From: Rhodospirillaceae bacterium
GTDB lineage: Bacteria; Pseudomonadota; Alphaproteobacteria; Rhodospirillales; Rhodospirillaceae
Assembly (NCBI GenBank): GCA_029243545.1
Contig: JAQWRV010000033.1
Span: 1-64,000, forward strand
Reading direction: 5' to 3'
Length of the DNA stretch: 64,000 nt
Shown: in pieces, positions 1 to 9,176 of the stretch
How positions within the stretch are numbered: position 1 is the stretch's first letter
Layout: every line of letters begins with the position of its first letter
The notes under the pieces: generated by a model
Seen by the model: the letters and a program-made list of their open reading frames with translations, nothing else
Databases searched by the model: none
Told to the model about the DNA's origin: nothing
Program-made: the position numbers and the translations under genes

Positions 1-1
1 T

Positions 2-250
2 ACACCTCCGAGCAACACGAAAGAGCTCTTTGTCCCGGCGGATAAACTCATTGCCCGTTACCGCGAAATCCTCAAGGGCTACGAAGCCAATGGCTGGAAG
101 ATTGACATGGATAAGCTATCTCTGGGCCGTCAACGTGTAGCCTATGCTATTCCAAGCCCAAGCCGCCGTGAGAGCAAGGGCTGGGTTATTGACCCAGTGC
201 CAATGGTTGAGCCGTCTAAATCGGGGGCTGTTAAAGCGGCGGCGGAGTAA
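2..250 (+). CDS. C-terminal fragment of an unassigned protein, possibly a Rieske-type oxygenase alpha subunit
   Basis: The reading frame is open from base 2 to a TAA at 248-250; the start lies left of the window. It encodes 82 residues with a charged helical stretch (KLIARYREILKGYE) followed by AYAIPSPSRR and KGWVIDPVP, then an Ala/Lys-rich end. The tail recalls C-termini of ring-hydroxylating oxygenase alpha subunits from memory only, and the Rieske and iron-binding motifs would lie outside the window. Coding use is consistent throughout. The frame is certain; the identity is a weak guess. Confidence 0.4.
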   Translation, partial: TPPSNTKELFVPADKLIARYREILKGYEANGWKIDMDKLSLGRQRVAYAIPSPSRRESKGWVIDPVPMVEPSKSGAVKAAAE

Positions 251-536
251 AATGGGTTTCTAAGTCACAAGCTGCTTTAGGCGTTTCAGAAATTGTATTT
301 GGTCATTAAGCAATAGAATTCCAGGCCTAGCTAATAAGCACCATTGCTTGTGCAATGCACTTGCAAAGCATCTGTACTCTCAGCTTTGTATTTCCCTACT
401 TCTTTGTTTTTATTGCGTACTTAATTCACTGCTATTTATCCCGTATCGCATCAGATCTTGCATGCTTTCTGCATAAGTAAAAGCAGACCAGGGCGTACTA
501 CCTCAACGACACGCAAAGACGGGAGGGCGCATTACG

Positions 537-730
537 ATGAGAAAAACGATTGGATTTGGCCTTCTATTCACGAGCCTCAGCTATGGGATCGCTAGTGGAG
601 CATTCTCGCCCAAGCGAGTGATTTACTGGGAAGTTTCTCCGGCAACATGGCGTTGACTATAGACTACGTGTACGGGGGTTTCACCCAGGCCAATGAAGAC
701 CCAGCCACTCATCACGGGGCTCTCTTATAA
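537..730 (+). pseudogene. Frameshifted N-terminal remnant of a TorF-family putative porin
   Basis: An ATG at 537 with a GGGAGG-like ribosome site nine bases upstream opens a signal-peptide-like start (MRKTIGFGLLF). That frame ends at 656. A second frame continues as LAQASDLLGSFSGNMALT, then IDYVYGGFTQANEDPAT, and stops with TAA at 728-730. Taken together these read as signal peptide, AQA cleavage site and the first beta-strand of TorF-like outer membrane proteins, whose mature start is typically like NVALTSDYVFRGISQ. One frameshift and loss of everything after the first strand make it a dead fragment. No other feature is seen in 251-536 or 731-890. Confidence 0.6.
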
Positions 731-890
731 CAGTTGCTCATATCTGAGCAATGAGACTACTCAATCTAAATAGTCTGCAATGTTTACGTGCGCTTAGTGA
801 TTCTTTGCGACGTTCTTGATGAATCGCTGCAACGGGTTGCAATCAGCCATACGTAGCGTTTTTGCTTGGCGTTGGGCTGAATCTTGTGAA

Positions 891-2585
891 TTAAAACCCT
901 TCAGGCGCGCGACGACGCTTGGTGAGTTGCTCAAACGCATAGGCGAGAGCAATCAATGTGGGTTCACCGCATTCAGCACCTGAAAAGGTGACACCTACTG
1001 GCGCAAGATTGGGGGAGAAGCCTTTGGGAAAAGCATCGGGATCACCAGCTGTGTTGGCCACCATACCAAAAGGTACGATGACGGAGGGGTAACCCGCCTT
1101 GGCGAGAAAACCACTTGCCCGGCTGCCGGCGAAGAGCAACGCATCGAGATTGTGCTCTTTCAAAGCGGCATCTGTTCCGCGTTCACCGGCCAGAAGAATG
1201 TCACGGGCGCGGTCTGCCTCATACCGAAGGCGGTCTTCTTCAAGGGTAAGGTCCATTTCGTCAGAAACGTCGAGCGTATGCTGGTCGTATTTGAGGGTGC
1301 CCCGAGCGGCATTATCGATGTTCCATTGGCGTAGCTCGGTGAGGTTTTTTACCGCTGCCGTTCCGTCCAAGCTCGCGAACCAATCATTTACGTCGCGTTT
1401 GAAGCTGTACTTGAGCACCACTGAGCATTTGTCATCATCACCTTTGAAGCTAGGGCCGAGGGAGCAGGTACCGTGGGCAAGCGGATTCCCATTCCACTCT
1501 TTAGAAACCGTGCTGGGGATATTGGCCGGATCAACAACGGTTGCACCGGCGGTACGTAGGATAGCTATTGCTTCTTCCATCATCGCTTTTTGATCATCGG
1601 GAATACCACCGCTGGGCCCGTCGCGGCCGGGCAGGAGTTGCGGTTCAATAAACCAAGCGCGGGGTACGCCTAAGCGCGCGCCTTTCAATGCATTGGCTTT
1701 GAGAAACGGCGTGTAGTCGTTATTTGGTGGCGGGGGGCAGCGCAACGTCATGTCGTCTTTGGGGTCAACACCTTCCATGGCGCCGAGCATAATGGCGGCG
1801 TCAGTGACGGTGCGGGTCATGGGGCCAGCGGAATCCTGATCGAAACTTACTGGAATGATGCCCCAGCGACTGATACGCCCGATGGTGGGCTTGATGGCGG
1901 CGAGCATAGCGGCGGACGATGGTCCTATGACCGAATTGACGGTTTCCGTGCCTATATTTGCCGCCCAGAAGTTGGCAGCCGTGCCACCGCCGGAGGAGGA
2001 ACTGCCGGTGGGCAAGACGCCACGGCCATCGTTACGGCCCGGGCGCACGTCGCGCCGGGGGTCGTAGGGGTTAAAAGCATAGCCGCCTATAGCTGAGTAG
2101 TTATTAGCCATGCCGAGGACCATCCAATTGGCCATTTCCGTCAGCACTGTCTTGGCGATGACAACGGCACCGGCTTCACGCAACCTTTTCACTAGAGTAG
2201 CTTCGTAAGGCGGTGTGTATCCGTCCAACGCTAACGTACCGGCGGTGGTCGGCATATCGGTGGTGTGGATGTTATCTTTGATGGCGATGGGAATTCCGTG
2301 CAGCGGGCCGCGCACTTTGCCCGCCGCACGCTCGGCATCAAGAGCATCTGCATAGGCTAGGGCATTGGGATTTACGGCAAGGCTGGCATTGATGGTGTTC
2401 TCGTAAAGGCCCATGCGGACCAGGTATTGGGTGACGAGATCGCGCGACTTCACGCGCCCGTCCGCCATGGCCGCTTGCATTTCCGGAATGGTGGCTTCTA
2501 CGACGGAGAATTCGCTTGCATATAGCGGTGTTGCAATAGCCATCATCGCAGAAAGGACAGTGAGACGGAACAGGCTCTGTTTCAT
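891..2585 (-). CDS. Secreted amidase, amidase-signature family
   Basis: A 564-residue amidase-signature hydrolase. The Ser-cisSer-Lys triad is visible: Lys in IPIAIKDN, the glycine/serine loop TGSSSSGGGTAANFWAANIG, and the second serine region in ETVNSVIGPSS. I place the start at the Met that begins MKQSLFRLTVL, because it opens a clean Sec signal peptide ending in LYAS; an upstream Met would add 20 residues of non-signal sequence. The family hydrolyses carboxamides, often aryl or acyl amides; the substrate is unknown. It is alone on this strand, flanked by decayed genes on both sides. Export fits the periplasmic theme of the neighbourhood. Confidence 0.9.
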   Translation of the reverse strand: MKQSLFRLTVLSAMMAIATPLYASEFSVVEATIPEMQAAMADGRVKSRDLVTQYLVRMGLYENTINASLAVNPNALAYADALDAERAAGKVRGPLHGIPIAIKDNIHTTDMPTTAGTLALDGYTPPYEATLVKRLREAGAVVIAKTVLTEMANWMVLGMANNYSAIGGYAFNPYDPRRDVRPGRNDGRGVLPTGSSSSGGGTAANFWAANIGTETVNSVIGPSSAAMLAAIKPTIGRISRWGIIPVSFDQDSAGPMTRTVTDAAIMLGAMEGVDPKDDMTLRCPPPPNNDYTPFLKANALKGARLGVPRAWFIEPQLLPGRDGPSGGIPDDQKAMMEEAIAILRTAGATVVDPANIPSTVSKEWNGNPLAHGTCSLGPSFKGDDDKCSVVLKYSFKRDVNDWFASLDGTAAVKNLTELRQWNIDNAARGTLKYDQHTLDVSDEMDLTLEEDRLRYEADRARDILLAGERGTDAALKEHNLDALLFAGSRASGFLAKAGYPSVIVPFGMVANTAGDPDAFPKGFSPNLAPVGVTFSGAECGEPTLIALAYAFEQLTKRRRAPEGF

Positions 2586-2897
2586 GGTTTCACTCTGTTT
2601 ACGGAGACTATTACGTAGAGTGGCCGTCGAGGGTAGCAGCGGCAAGATATTTGAGTTGGGTTGACCGCCTAGCCGTCGTTGCCCTTATCCGTGCGCTTCA
2701 TGTAGCCCGGAATGCTGAGCCAAGAGGGCCTTTCACTGATCTACACTAGGGGCGGTGGGTTTTGTTGGGGTTGCATGATCCAGCGCGTTCATACTAATAC
2801 CGATGGATACCGTTCTTCATTGTTTTGCCAAAGACGGAAGAGCAACGGTCGGAGCAAAAGATAGGGTTGTTTCTTCCTGAAAAGGGCAATTATTGGA

Positions 2898-3162
2898 TTA
2901 CTTTTTAAGACTCTCGGCTGCGAGAGATAAAGTGATCACCGGAACTACTTCGAAATCCATCAAATCCGACCCGTTATTCCGCCAGATTTGGAATAAGGAC
3001 TCAATCTTGGCATTCCATAATCGGAAAACATCGTGCTTGGTTCGGGGTCACTCAGCTGTATAGGTATTTGAGCCCATCTGGCATCACCCGGCTTTGCTTA
3101 TCAACGCAGCCGTAAACCGTCTGAGCACCATTCTTGAAGTGTTCGATAATAATATGAATCAT
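2898..3162 (-). pseudogene. DUF3303-like small protein, inactivated by TGA and a frameshift
   Basis: A strong ribosome site (AGGAGGTAGTG) precedes an ATG at 3162. The protein begins MIHIIIEHFKNG, followed by RVMPDGLKYLYS, which matches DUF3303-type proteins (typically IEHFKDG...MLPDGLEYVGSW). The frame hits TGA at 3054-3052, exactly where the family has Trp, and continues VTPNQARCFPIMECQD. A one-base loss then moves it to a frame reading SLFQIWRNNG...DFEVVPVIT and ending at TAA 2900-2898. The stop and the frameshift together show a recently dead gene. The remaining spacer, 2646-2897, shows nothing recognisable. Confidence 0.7.
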
Positions 3163-3231
3163 CACTACCTCCTGACAGATGGCCTCAGCTTGGCATAGGT
3201 TATAGGTGGCACTCCAAACCTTGAGGTCAAT

Positions 3232-4512
3232 ATGACTGTGTCTAAAGTTCCAAATAAATCTAAGAGCCGTGAGATAGGTACCGACCGGCGTCACGCGCTG
3301 TTTACCGGAGCTGGGCTAATGGCTGGCGGCACCCTGGCAGCCGTGTCGAACTCGGCTTATGCGGCCGAGGGTGATGAGGCCAAGAAAGCCGAAGATGCTG
3401 GGCGCTATGGCGGTGTGCCCATTCCTGTGATGCCAGCGATCGAAGCCTCGGGTGATTACATCGAGCCCTACCGGGCATCATGCGTACAGACCCTGGCCAC
3501 ACCCGTATTCGATGAATCTGGTAAATTTATTCCAGAAGCGCTGCATACCAATGTTGAGCGGGTGGCCACTTGGGTAGAGCGGGGCGGAGACAAAATCGGC
3601 GCTAAGCTTTACTCGTTCTCAGAGTTTTGTCTACAGCCTGCACCGGTTGGTGCTAATGTTGCAGAGTGGATCAAAGCATCGATCGATGCCAATGGGCCTG
3701 AGATTGAACGCATTTCCCGTGCGGCACAAAAAGCCAAAGCCTATGTGGCGATCAACGCAGGAGAACGCATCCCTCAATTTCCGGGACGCTATTTTCTTTC
3801 AGGTATGATTGTCGGTCCAACTGGAAACCTCGAACTCAACTACCGCAAGCTCAACGATCCAACATTGAAAACGCGGCCCGGTGACGTTCTGTCGGCGTGG
3901 TTGGACGTGTTCGGTGAAGAGAGTTTATTTCCAGTGGCTGACACAGGTATCGGACGATTGGGCTGTGTTGTGGCCCTGGATGTGAAACATCCGGAACTCA
4001 TGCGCGGAGCAGTCCTTAAAGGTGCGGAGGTGATTGTTAATCCCACGGCGTCGCCGGCACCGTCTGGTGCGACAGGAATTAGTGTCAGCACGATGCTGCG
4101 TCGGGTGCGGGCCATGGAGAATATGGCCTACGTGTTGCTGTCAAACCTCGGTCCTGTGGAAAGCGGGATGCCTGCGAATATGCAGGCACGACAACCTTCC
4201 GAGATCATCGATTTTCGTGGAAACTTGCTGGCAGAATCTTATACCGATGGTATAGGCGGCGGAGAAGGTTTCATTATCGCAACAATTGATATCAATGCCT
4301 TACGCCAGGCTCGCACTGGGTTAGGTGCACAGAACACACTTTGTGATCTGCAGCTACCGATTCATCGGCTAACCTACGAAGCCGCTGAGTTCGCGCCCGT
4401 AAACGCGTTTATAGAGTCTCCAATTCGGGAGTCCCAGGAGAACAACGAGGTGTTGCGAGAAACTGTGAAAAGCCTCGTATCCCGCGGAGTTCTGGTGCCC
4501 CCGGGAGCATAA
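3232..4512 (+). CDS. Tat-exported carbon-nitrogen hydrolase (nitrilase superfamily)
   Basis: A 426-residue nitrilase-superfamily protein. The expected Glu-Lys-Cys triad is present: Glu131 in YSFSEFCLQP, Lys206 in LNYRKLN and Cys245 in GRLGCVVALDVKHPE. The Cys motif departs from the usual CYDxxFPE but keeps the spacing and the HPE end. Residues 15-45 form a Tat-type signal (DRRHALF, hydrophobic stretch, AYAAEG). Two cytosolic-looking relatives lie at 30.1 and 31.2 kb. The next gene downstream on the same strand is a methyltransferase, about 110 bases away. Substrate unknown; amide or nitrile hydrolysis is a family inference. Confidence 0.85.
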   Translation: MTVSKVPNKSKSREIGTDRRHALFTGAGLMAGGTLAAVSNSAYAAEGDEAKKAEDAGRYGGVPIPVMPAIEASGDYIEPYRASCVQTLATPVFDESGKFIPEALHTNVERVATWVERGGDKIGAKLYSFSEFCLQPAPVGANVAEWIKASIDANGPEIERISRAAQKAKAYVAINAGERIPQFPGRYFLSGMIVGPTGNLELNYRKLNDPTLKTRPGDVLSAWLDVFGEESLFPVADTGIGRLGCVVALDVKHPELMRGAVLKGAEVIVNPTASPAPSGATGISVSTMLRRVRAMENMAYVLLSNLGPVESGMPANMQARQPSEIIDFRGNLLAESYTDGIGGGEGFIIATIDINALRQARTGLGAQNTLCDLQLPIHRLTYEAAEFAPVNAFIESPIRESQENNEVLRETVKSLVSRGVLVPPGA

Positions 4513-4624
4513 TACCGCTTCCGTTCCGTGACCGTTATTACAATCACCGTTGTTTTGAATTCCGTAAGAGCGCATCATTTTACGATGAAAATGCGTGCCT
4601 GAATCTTTAGGGGAGGACACCACC

Positions 4625-5815
4625 TTGCTGGACCGACGGGCTATAATGACCGCAACCACTGCTTTAGCAGGTTTTTTTGCTTCGGCCTTCGGAGCTAAGA
4701 CCGCTGTGGCTGCACCCGCACCGGAGCGACTGTTTAAAGGTGACGTGGAAAACCGTGGCTCCGATGGCCGCCTCGAACGCTTGCCGACGTTGGACCTGGA
4801 AAGCGGCCAGGATTTTCTCACTGGTTTCCGTGTGAAGGTCAATGGCGACTTCAGTCGCATTGCCTTAAGGCGCTCCCGTAAGGTTCTCGAGGACGCAGGC
4901 CTAGATCGCTACGGCGATTACCCTATGGCCCAGGTGGTTAAACTGTTTGAAAACGATCCTGTCATCGGGACCAACACACGACTATGGCTGAGCAGCCAGC
5001 AGCTTACCTGGAAAGCGATTCAAGATTACTTCCATGACAACGCAGAGAAATACATTGCGGAGATGGAAGCGGCGGATGAACAGGGACCTGGGACATTAGA
5101 GCTTAATCCCGGTATAGAGCCGGAATACACCAAACACGAAATTCACATTCAGCCGGGTGGCTATGTGGGTGATGAATTCGCCGGCCATATTTATCACTAT
5201 GGCACCAACATGTTCTTCGATGGCAAAAACAATCAAGACGAAGGCCATATTGCTCACGCGGCGACGATCAACGTTCCGGAAGATGGCAAGGTAAACCGTA
5301 TCCTGGAATTGGGTAGTGGTTCTGGCCAGTTGACAGTAGCGACGAAAGAGCGTTTCCCAGATGCGGAAGTCTGGGGCATTGATGTTGGTGGGCCCATGGT
5401 GCGTTATTCGCATATGCGGGCTGTCGACCTAGGCGTTGACGTAAACTTTGCGCAACGCCTATCAGAAGACACCAAGTTTCCTGACAATCATTTTGATGTC
5501 GTCTTCTCGCATTTATTTTTTCACGAACTCACCAAAGAAGCGTCGGAGAAAACCATTGCCGAAGCACACCGCATTCTGAGGCCCGGAGGCGTGTTCTTCC
5601 CCATCGATCTATGGTCGCGGGCTGAACGGCCCGGAGTACAGGCTCACCAAAAGTACAGTTATTGGTGGAACCATAGGTGGAACGATGAAGTGTGGTTTAT
5701 GGAGTACGCTGAATTGGATTTAGAAGGCACCATGGCCAAGGTGGGCTTCGACGTAAACGAGCGCGTCCGCGGCAAGCGCTTCTTCGAAGACCTGACGGGC
5801 ACAAAAAAAGCTTAA
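4625..5815 (+). CDS. Tat-signal class I SAM methyltransferase, paralogue A
   Basis: 396 residues counting from a TTG at 4625, which follows GGGGAGGA by seven bases and yields MLDRRAIMTATT, the same opening as the paralogues at 15.8 and 17.1 kb. The signal is Tat-like: RR at 4-5, a hydrophobic core, then a Lys before the cleavage region (AKTAVA). The mature N-terminus has the family block GRLERLPTLDLESGQDFLTG, then HIQPGGYVG and AGHIYHYGTN near residues 170-190. SAM motif I is ILELGSGSGQL near 226, with the acidic VWGIDVG after it and RPGGVFFPIDLW later. It ends in GTKKA. Substrate unknown. It stops 9 bases from the convergent LysE gene. Confidence 0.8.
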   Translation: MLDRRAIMTATTALAGFFASAFGAKTAVAAPAPERLFKGDVENRGSDGRLERLPTLDLESGQDFLTGFRVKVNGDFSRIALRRSRKVLEDAGLDRYGDYPMAQVVKLFENDPVIGTNTRLWLSSQQLTWKAIQDYFHDNAEKYIAEMEAADEQGPGTLELNPGIEPEYTKHEIHIQPGGYVGDEFAGHIYHYGTNMFFDGKNNQDEGHIAHAATINVPEDGKVNRILELGSGSGQLTVATKERFPDAEVWGIDVGGPMVRYSHMRAVDLGVDVNFAQRLSEDTKFPDNHFDVVFSHLFFHELTKEASEKTIAEAHRILRPGGVFFPIDLWSRAERPGVQAHQKYSYWWNHRWNDEVWFMEYAELDLEGTMAKVGFDVNERVRGKRFFEDLTGTKKA

Positions 5816-5824
5816 GAGGGCGGG

Positions 5825-6442
5825 TTAAAAAGACAGCAACGCCGGCACCACGGCGGTGATCATCAGCGCGGCAGCACCGATGCTAAAGGCACGGTACTGA
5901 GCTGGTGAATTTAAGATACGGCCAATGAGCTTGCCGCCGCTCGCCCACATAAAACTGCTCGGCAGACCGAAAATAAGAAATGTGCCCGAAAAACCAAGCA
6001 CACTGCTGATAGGGCCGGAAAAGACAAAGCTGTAAGTACCTACGGCTGCCACGGCGACCGCCCAGGCTTTAGGATTAACCCATTGAAACAACGCCGCCTC
6101 GATCATGCGGATCGGGCGGGCATCATCATGTTTTGGGTCATTCATGTCAGGGGCAGGGGCAGACGAGATCCGCCATGCCAGAAATAGCAAGTATGCAAAA
6201 CATACGAACCGCAAAACATTGGCCGCGTTCTCAATCTGACTCAGAATTATTGTAGAACCGTAAGCGATAATCGCCATCATCACTGCAAAGCCGAATTGGA
6301 TACCCAGGATCAATGGTATCGTGCGGGCAATGCCGTAGCGCGCACCAGAATGCAACGTCATGATGTTGTTGGGCCCCGGCGTCGTAATTGATACCACTAC
6401 AAATATGGCAAACCCAATGTAAGGCGAGAGACTCTCGAACAA
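5825..6442 (-). CDS. LysE-family amino-acid/metabolite exporter
   Basis: A 205-residue membrane protein of the LysE/RhtB exporter family. The family signature TTPGPNN is at residues 20-26 and about six hydrophobic segments follow. It starts with TTG at 6442, directly after the TAA of the upstream VOC gene on the same strand, so the two are almost certainly co-transcribed. Members export amino acids or small metabolites from the cytoplasm. In this context it could export a product of the VOC proteins, but nothing in the sequence names the cargo. Confidence 0.85.
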   Translation of the reverse strand: MFESLSPYIGFAIFVVVSITTPGPNNIMTLHSGARYGIARTIPLILGIQFGFAVMMAIIAYGSTIILSQIENAANVLRFVCFAYLLFLAWRISSAPAPDMNDPKHDDARPIRMIEAALFQWVNPKAWAVAVAAVGTYSFVFSGPISSVLGFSGTFLIFGLPSSFMWASGGKLIGRILNSPAQYRAFSIGAAALMITAVVPALLSF

Positions 6443-7552
6443 TTAAGCCTGCACTATTTCAAAGAGTTCACCGACGGCGCCACGCAGAGTGAATCCGTCA
6501 GGCCGGTCACCTTGCAAATTCGGGAGCGCGCCTTCGCCGACCGGTTCGATGCCGGCATCGGCACACATGGCAAGGCATTTGCCCAGATTATTGACGCGGA
6601 TGGTCAGCATGGCAAGACCGGTTTTATCCAATGAGCAGGGGTACACGGTGCCGGATGCGCTTTTCATTTCCCAAACTTCGATGCTGACCCCTTGGCCCAC
6701 GTTACCCCAGAGGAAGTATCCGTCATCGGGCGCACCAATGAGTTCGTTACAGTTCTTCTGGTAGCATTCCATCTGTGACGTGCGTTTAAGTCCGAGCGCT
6801 TTTTCGAAGAATACATTGACGGGGCGTTGATCCAGGCTGGTGATGGCGGCGTTGGAGAAGCCGTTGTGAACGTCTGGGCCACGCGGCAGGCCGCGATCAC
6901 CACGAATGTTCGCCGTGATGAACATTTGCTCGCCGCCGGGACCGAAGGGCGCATAACTCATCACATCCACATCACGGCCCCACATGGTATTGCGGAAGTA
7001 ATAGTAGCGCGGTGGTGAGATCATCGGCGTGCCCGCGCTAGCCAAGGCATGATAGGACTCCGCCGGATCGCGGGTGCCGCCTTCCATCACCATCAGCCCG
7101 GGATCATTCGGGCCGGAGCCGGGGCGCGGGCGGATGGCTTCTGCCCCTGGCGGCGCTTCGAGAATACGCACAGCGGAACTGCGAATGGACTGCGGCATAT
7201 CGAGCAGCACATGACGGCGTTTTCTCTGGCCTATACCGGGTGCGGTTGTATGACCAACGGGTAAAGTTTCATCACTCATCACCGTCATGCCGATAACATC
7301 GCGGTAGAACTTAATGCTGGCATCCACATCAAGCGACACGGTAGTGAAGGCCGTGATCTTTGCCTCAAGTGGGTTGGAGTCAGAAATAGGAGTAAATACT
7401 TCGCCTGTCACACCCATGACCATGTTTGGAGCGCGTATGGACCCGCCTTGCGCTTGCGCCAGTTGAGGTGCGGTAACGGTAGAAGCTGCGGCTGCAGCTA
7501 CAGCTGATGTCAAAGCTGTGCGGCGGCCGAAAATATTTTTTGGGTCTGTCAA
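6443..7552 (-). CDS. Tat-signal two-domain VOC (glyoxalase-fold) protein, copy 1
   Basis: 369 residues from a TTG at 7552 preceded by GGGAGG; this start makes it exactly as long as its neighbour. The N-terminus FGRRTALTSAVAAAAAS with LAQAQ is Tat-like. The body has two vicinal-oxygen-chelate modules: the first around ITAFTTVSLDVDASIKFYRDVIG, the second in the C-terminal half ending DGFTLRGAVGELFEIVQA. VOC proteins bind a metal through His/Glu residues and carry out isomerisation, extradiol cleavage or epoxide opening. It is a tandem duplicate of the next gene upstream and is followed without a gap by the exporter. Substrate unknown. Confidence 0.8.
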   Translation of the reverse strand: MTDPKNIFGRRTALTSAVAAAAASTVTAPQLAQAQGGSIRAPNMVMGVTGEVFTPISDSNPLEAKITAFTTVSLDVDASIKFYRDVIGMTVMSDETLPVGHTTAPGIGQRKRRHVLLDMPQSIRSSAVRILEAPPGAEAIRPRPGSGPNDPGLMVMEGGTRDPAESYHALASAGTPMISPPRYYYFRNTMWGRDVDVMSYAPFGPGGEQMFITANIRGDRGLPRGPDVHNGFSNAAITSLDQRPVNVFFEKALGLKRTSQMECYQKNCNELIGAPDDGYFLWGNVGQGVSIEVWEMKSASGTVYPCSLDKTGLAMLTIRVNNLGKCLAMCADAGIEPVGEGALPNLQGDRPDGFTLRGAVGELFEIVQA

Positions 7553-7588
7553 TGATGCCTCCCTTTCTTCTTTCAAGAACGTATTTGA

Positions 7589-8698
7589 TTATGCTTGTAC
7601 CACTTCATACAATTCGCCGACGGCACCACGCAGTGTAAAGCCGTCTGGACGTTCATTGGTGGGATTAGGCATGGCACCTTCGCCCACGGGCTTAATGCCC
7701 GCATCGGCGCATAATGCACGACACTTTGCTAAATCATTGACGCGCATGGTTAGCATTGCGAGACCGGTTTTATCTAGAGAACAGGGGTAAACCGTGCCGC
7801 TTTCGGCTTTGATTTCCCACACCTCGATACCTACACCGACGCCAACGTTACCCCAAAGGAAATAGGTGCCCGGGGGTGAGCCAACCAATTCACATACGTT
7901 GTCTTGGTAACACTCCATTTGTGACGTGCGTTTGAGACCAAAGGCCTCTTCAAAAAAGGCGTTGACCGGGCGTTGGTCCAGGGTAGTTATGGATGAACTA
8001 CCAAAACCATTGTGGATGCCCACCGAGCGCACCAACTTTTGATCACTGCGGATGCTGGCAGTAATGAACATTTGTTCTCCGCCAGGACCGAAAGGGGCAT
8101 AACTCATTGAATCCACATCAGTGCCCCACATGGTGTTGCGAAAATAGTAATAGCGTGGTGGTGAGATCATCTGCATGCCCGCGCTGGCTAGGGCGTGATA
8201 GGACTCAGCCGGATCACGCGTGCCGCCTTCCAAAACCAAAAGGCCAGGATCATTGGGGCTCGAATCAGGGCGTGGCCTGATGGCGTCTGCACCAGGTGGT
8301 GCTTCGAGAATGCGAACGGTTTGTGCGAAGGCTGACTCGGGCATGGTTAACAAGGCATGTCGGCGTCCGCCGTTACCAATGCCTGGCGCTGTAGAGAAGC
8401 CGATTGGCAAAGATTCATCACTCAGCAGCGTCATTCCGATGATATCGCGATAAAATGCGATGCTGGCATCCACATCCGGCGACACAGTTGTGAAGGCCAT
8501 AATTTTGGCCTCTAGCGGATTAGAATCACTCGCCGACGCGAAGGCTTCCCCTTTAGCAGCCGTAATTGAATCGGGGGCAGTGATCGCCCTTTCTTCTGCC
8601 TGAGTAGGTTTAGCGCCTGATATAGACGACGCTGTAGCCAAAGTTACGCCAGTTTTTATTGCGGCGCGGCGGCCAATATTGGGTTTGGATTCGGTCAT
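7589..8698 (-). CDS. Tat-signal two-domain VOC (glyoxalase-fold) protein, copy 2
   Basis: A 369-residue paralogue of the downstream VOC protein; long blocks are identical, for example RPRPxSxPNDPGL and GTRDPAESYHALASAG. The start at 8698 gives TESKPNIGRRAAIKTG, a Tat-like signal with an Ala/Ser-rich core; an alternative Met lies eight codons upstream. The first module begins at IMAFTTVSPDVDASIAFYRDIIG and the second ends at RGAVGELYEVVQA. It is 36 bases upstream of copy 1, so the order is VOC2-VOC1-LysE. Two nearly parallel copies kept intact suggest either recent duplication or two related substrates. Confidence 0.8.
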   Translation of the reverse strand: MTESKPNIGRRAAIKTGVTLATASSISGAKPTQAEERAITAPDSITAAKGEAFASASDSNPLEAKIMAFTTVSPDVDASIAFYRDIIGMTLLSDESLPIGFSTAPGIGNGGRRHALLTMPESAFAQTVRILEAPPGADAIRPRPDSSPNDPGLLVLEGGTRDPAESYHALASAGMQMISPPRYYYFRNTMWGTDVDSMSYAPFGPGGEQMFITASIRSDQKLVRSVGIHNGFGSSSITTLDQRPVNAFFEEAFGLKRTSQMECYQDNVCELVGSPPGTYFLWGNVGVGVGIEVWEIKAESGTVYPCSLDKTGLAMLTMRVNDLAKCRALCADAGIKPVGEGAMPNPTNERPDGFTLRGAVGELYEVVQA

Positions 8699-8711
8699 CT
8701 GTTCATTTCGC

Positions 8712-9143
8712 CTAAGGTCCATTGAGAAATTCTAATATATATTTCGTAATCACATCTGGTTGCTTTTGCCAGGCTAATACACCAAGACCACCAAGCATTT
8801 ACAGCGTGGTATTCAGAATAATGTTGGCGCCGCCTTCCCATGTTTCTTTGCCGCCAAGGGGAGACCATGCGCCACCGTAATCTCACGTCCAATATAAATA
8901 CAGAGTGGCTTGGAAAATTCTGGTTATCTGCACATCGGCACGATAGGAAAAGGAGGGGGGCTCGCCATAACTCCAGTTTTTGCCAGGCAGTAGACTATCG
9001 ATGTAAACACCAATAGCGCGTTCGGGCGACTCACTAAGATCACGGTTCGCTAGGCTGGTTTCAAGACTGTAGAACAAATATTGGCCGGTAGAGCCGGCTT
9101 GCCGTTGCGCATGAAATTGTTGAAACGTAGAGATTCTCGGGGG
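8712..9143 (-). pseudogene. Unrecognised gene remnant with two internal stops
   Basis: One frame reads as protein for 144 codons on the minus strand but is broken by TGA at 8885-8883 and TAA at 8801-8799, ending in TAG at 8714-8712. Readable blocks are GQYLFYSLETSLANRDL, AIGVYIDSLLPGKNWSYG, DYGGAWSPLGGKETWEGG, LGGLGVLAWQKQPDVITKY. No intact start is seen, because an in-frame TAG lies just upstream at 9146-9144. The sense of the blocks continues across both stops, so I read this as a decayed gene rather than chance. I do not recognise the family. It fills the spacer between the VOC pair and threonine aldolase. Confidence 0.45.
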
Positions 9144-9176
9144 CTAAACTCGCCCCTCGAAACCGGAGGCCGCCGC

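Noticed and set aside
3163-3294. Upstream extension of the DUF3303-like frame as a longer gene
   Set aside because: The strong ribosome site lies directly before the ATG at 3162, and the extension overlaps the start of the nitrilase on the other strand.
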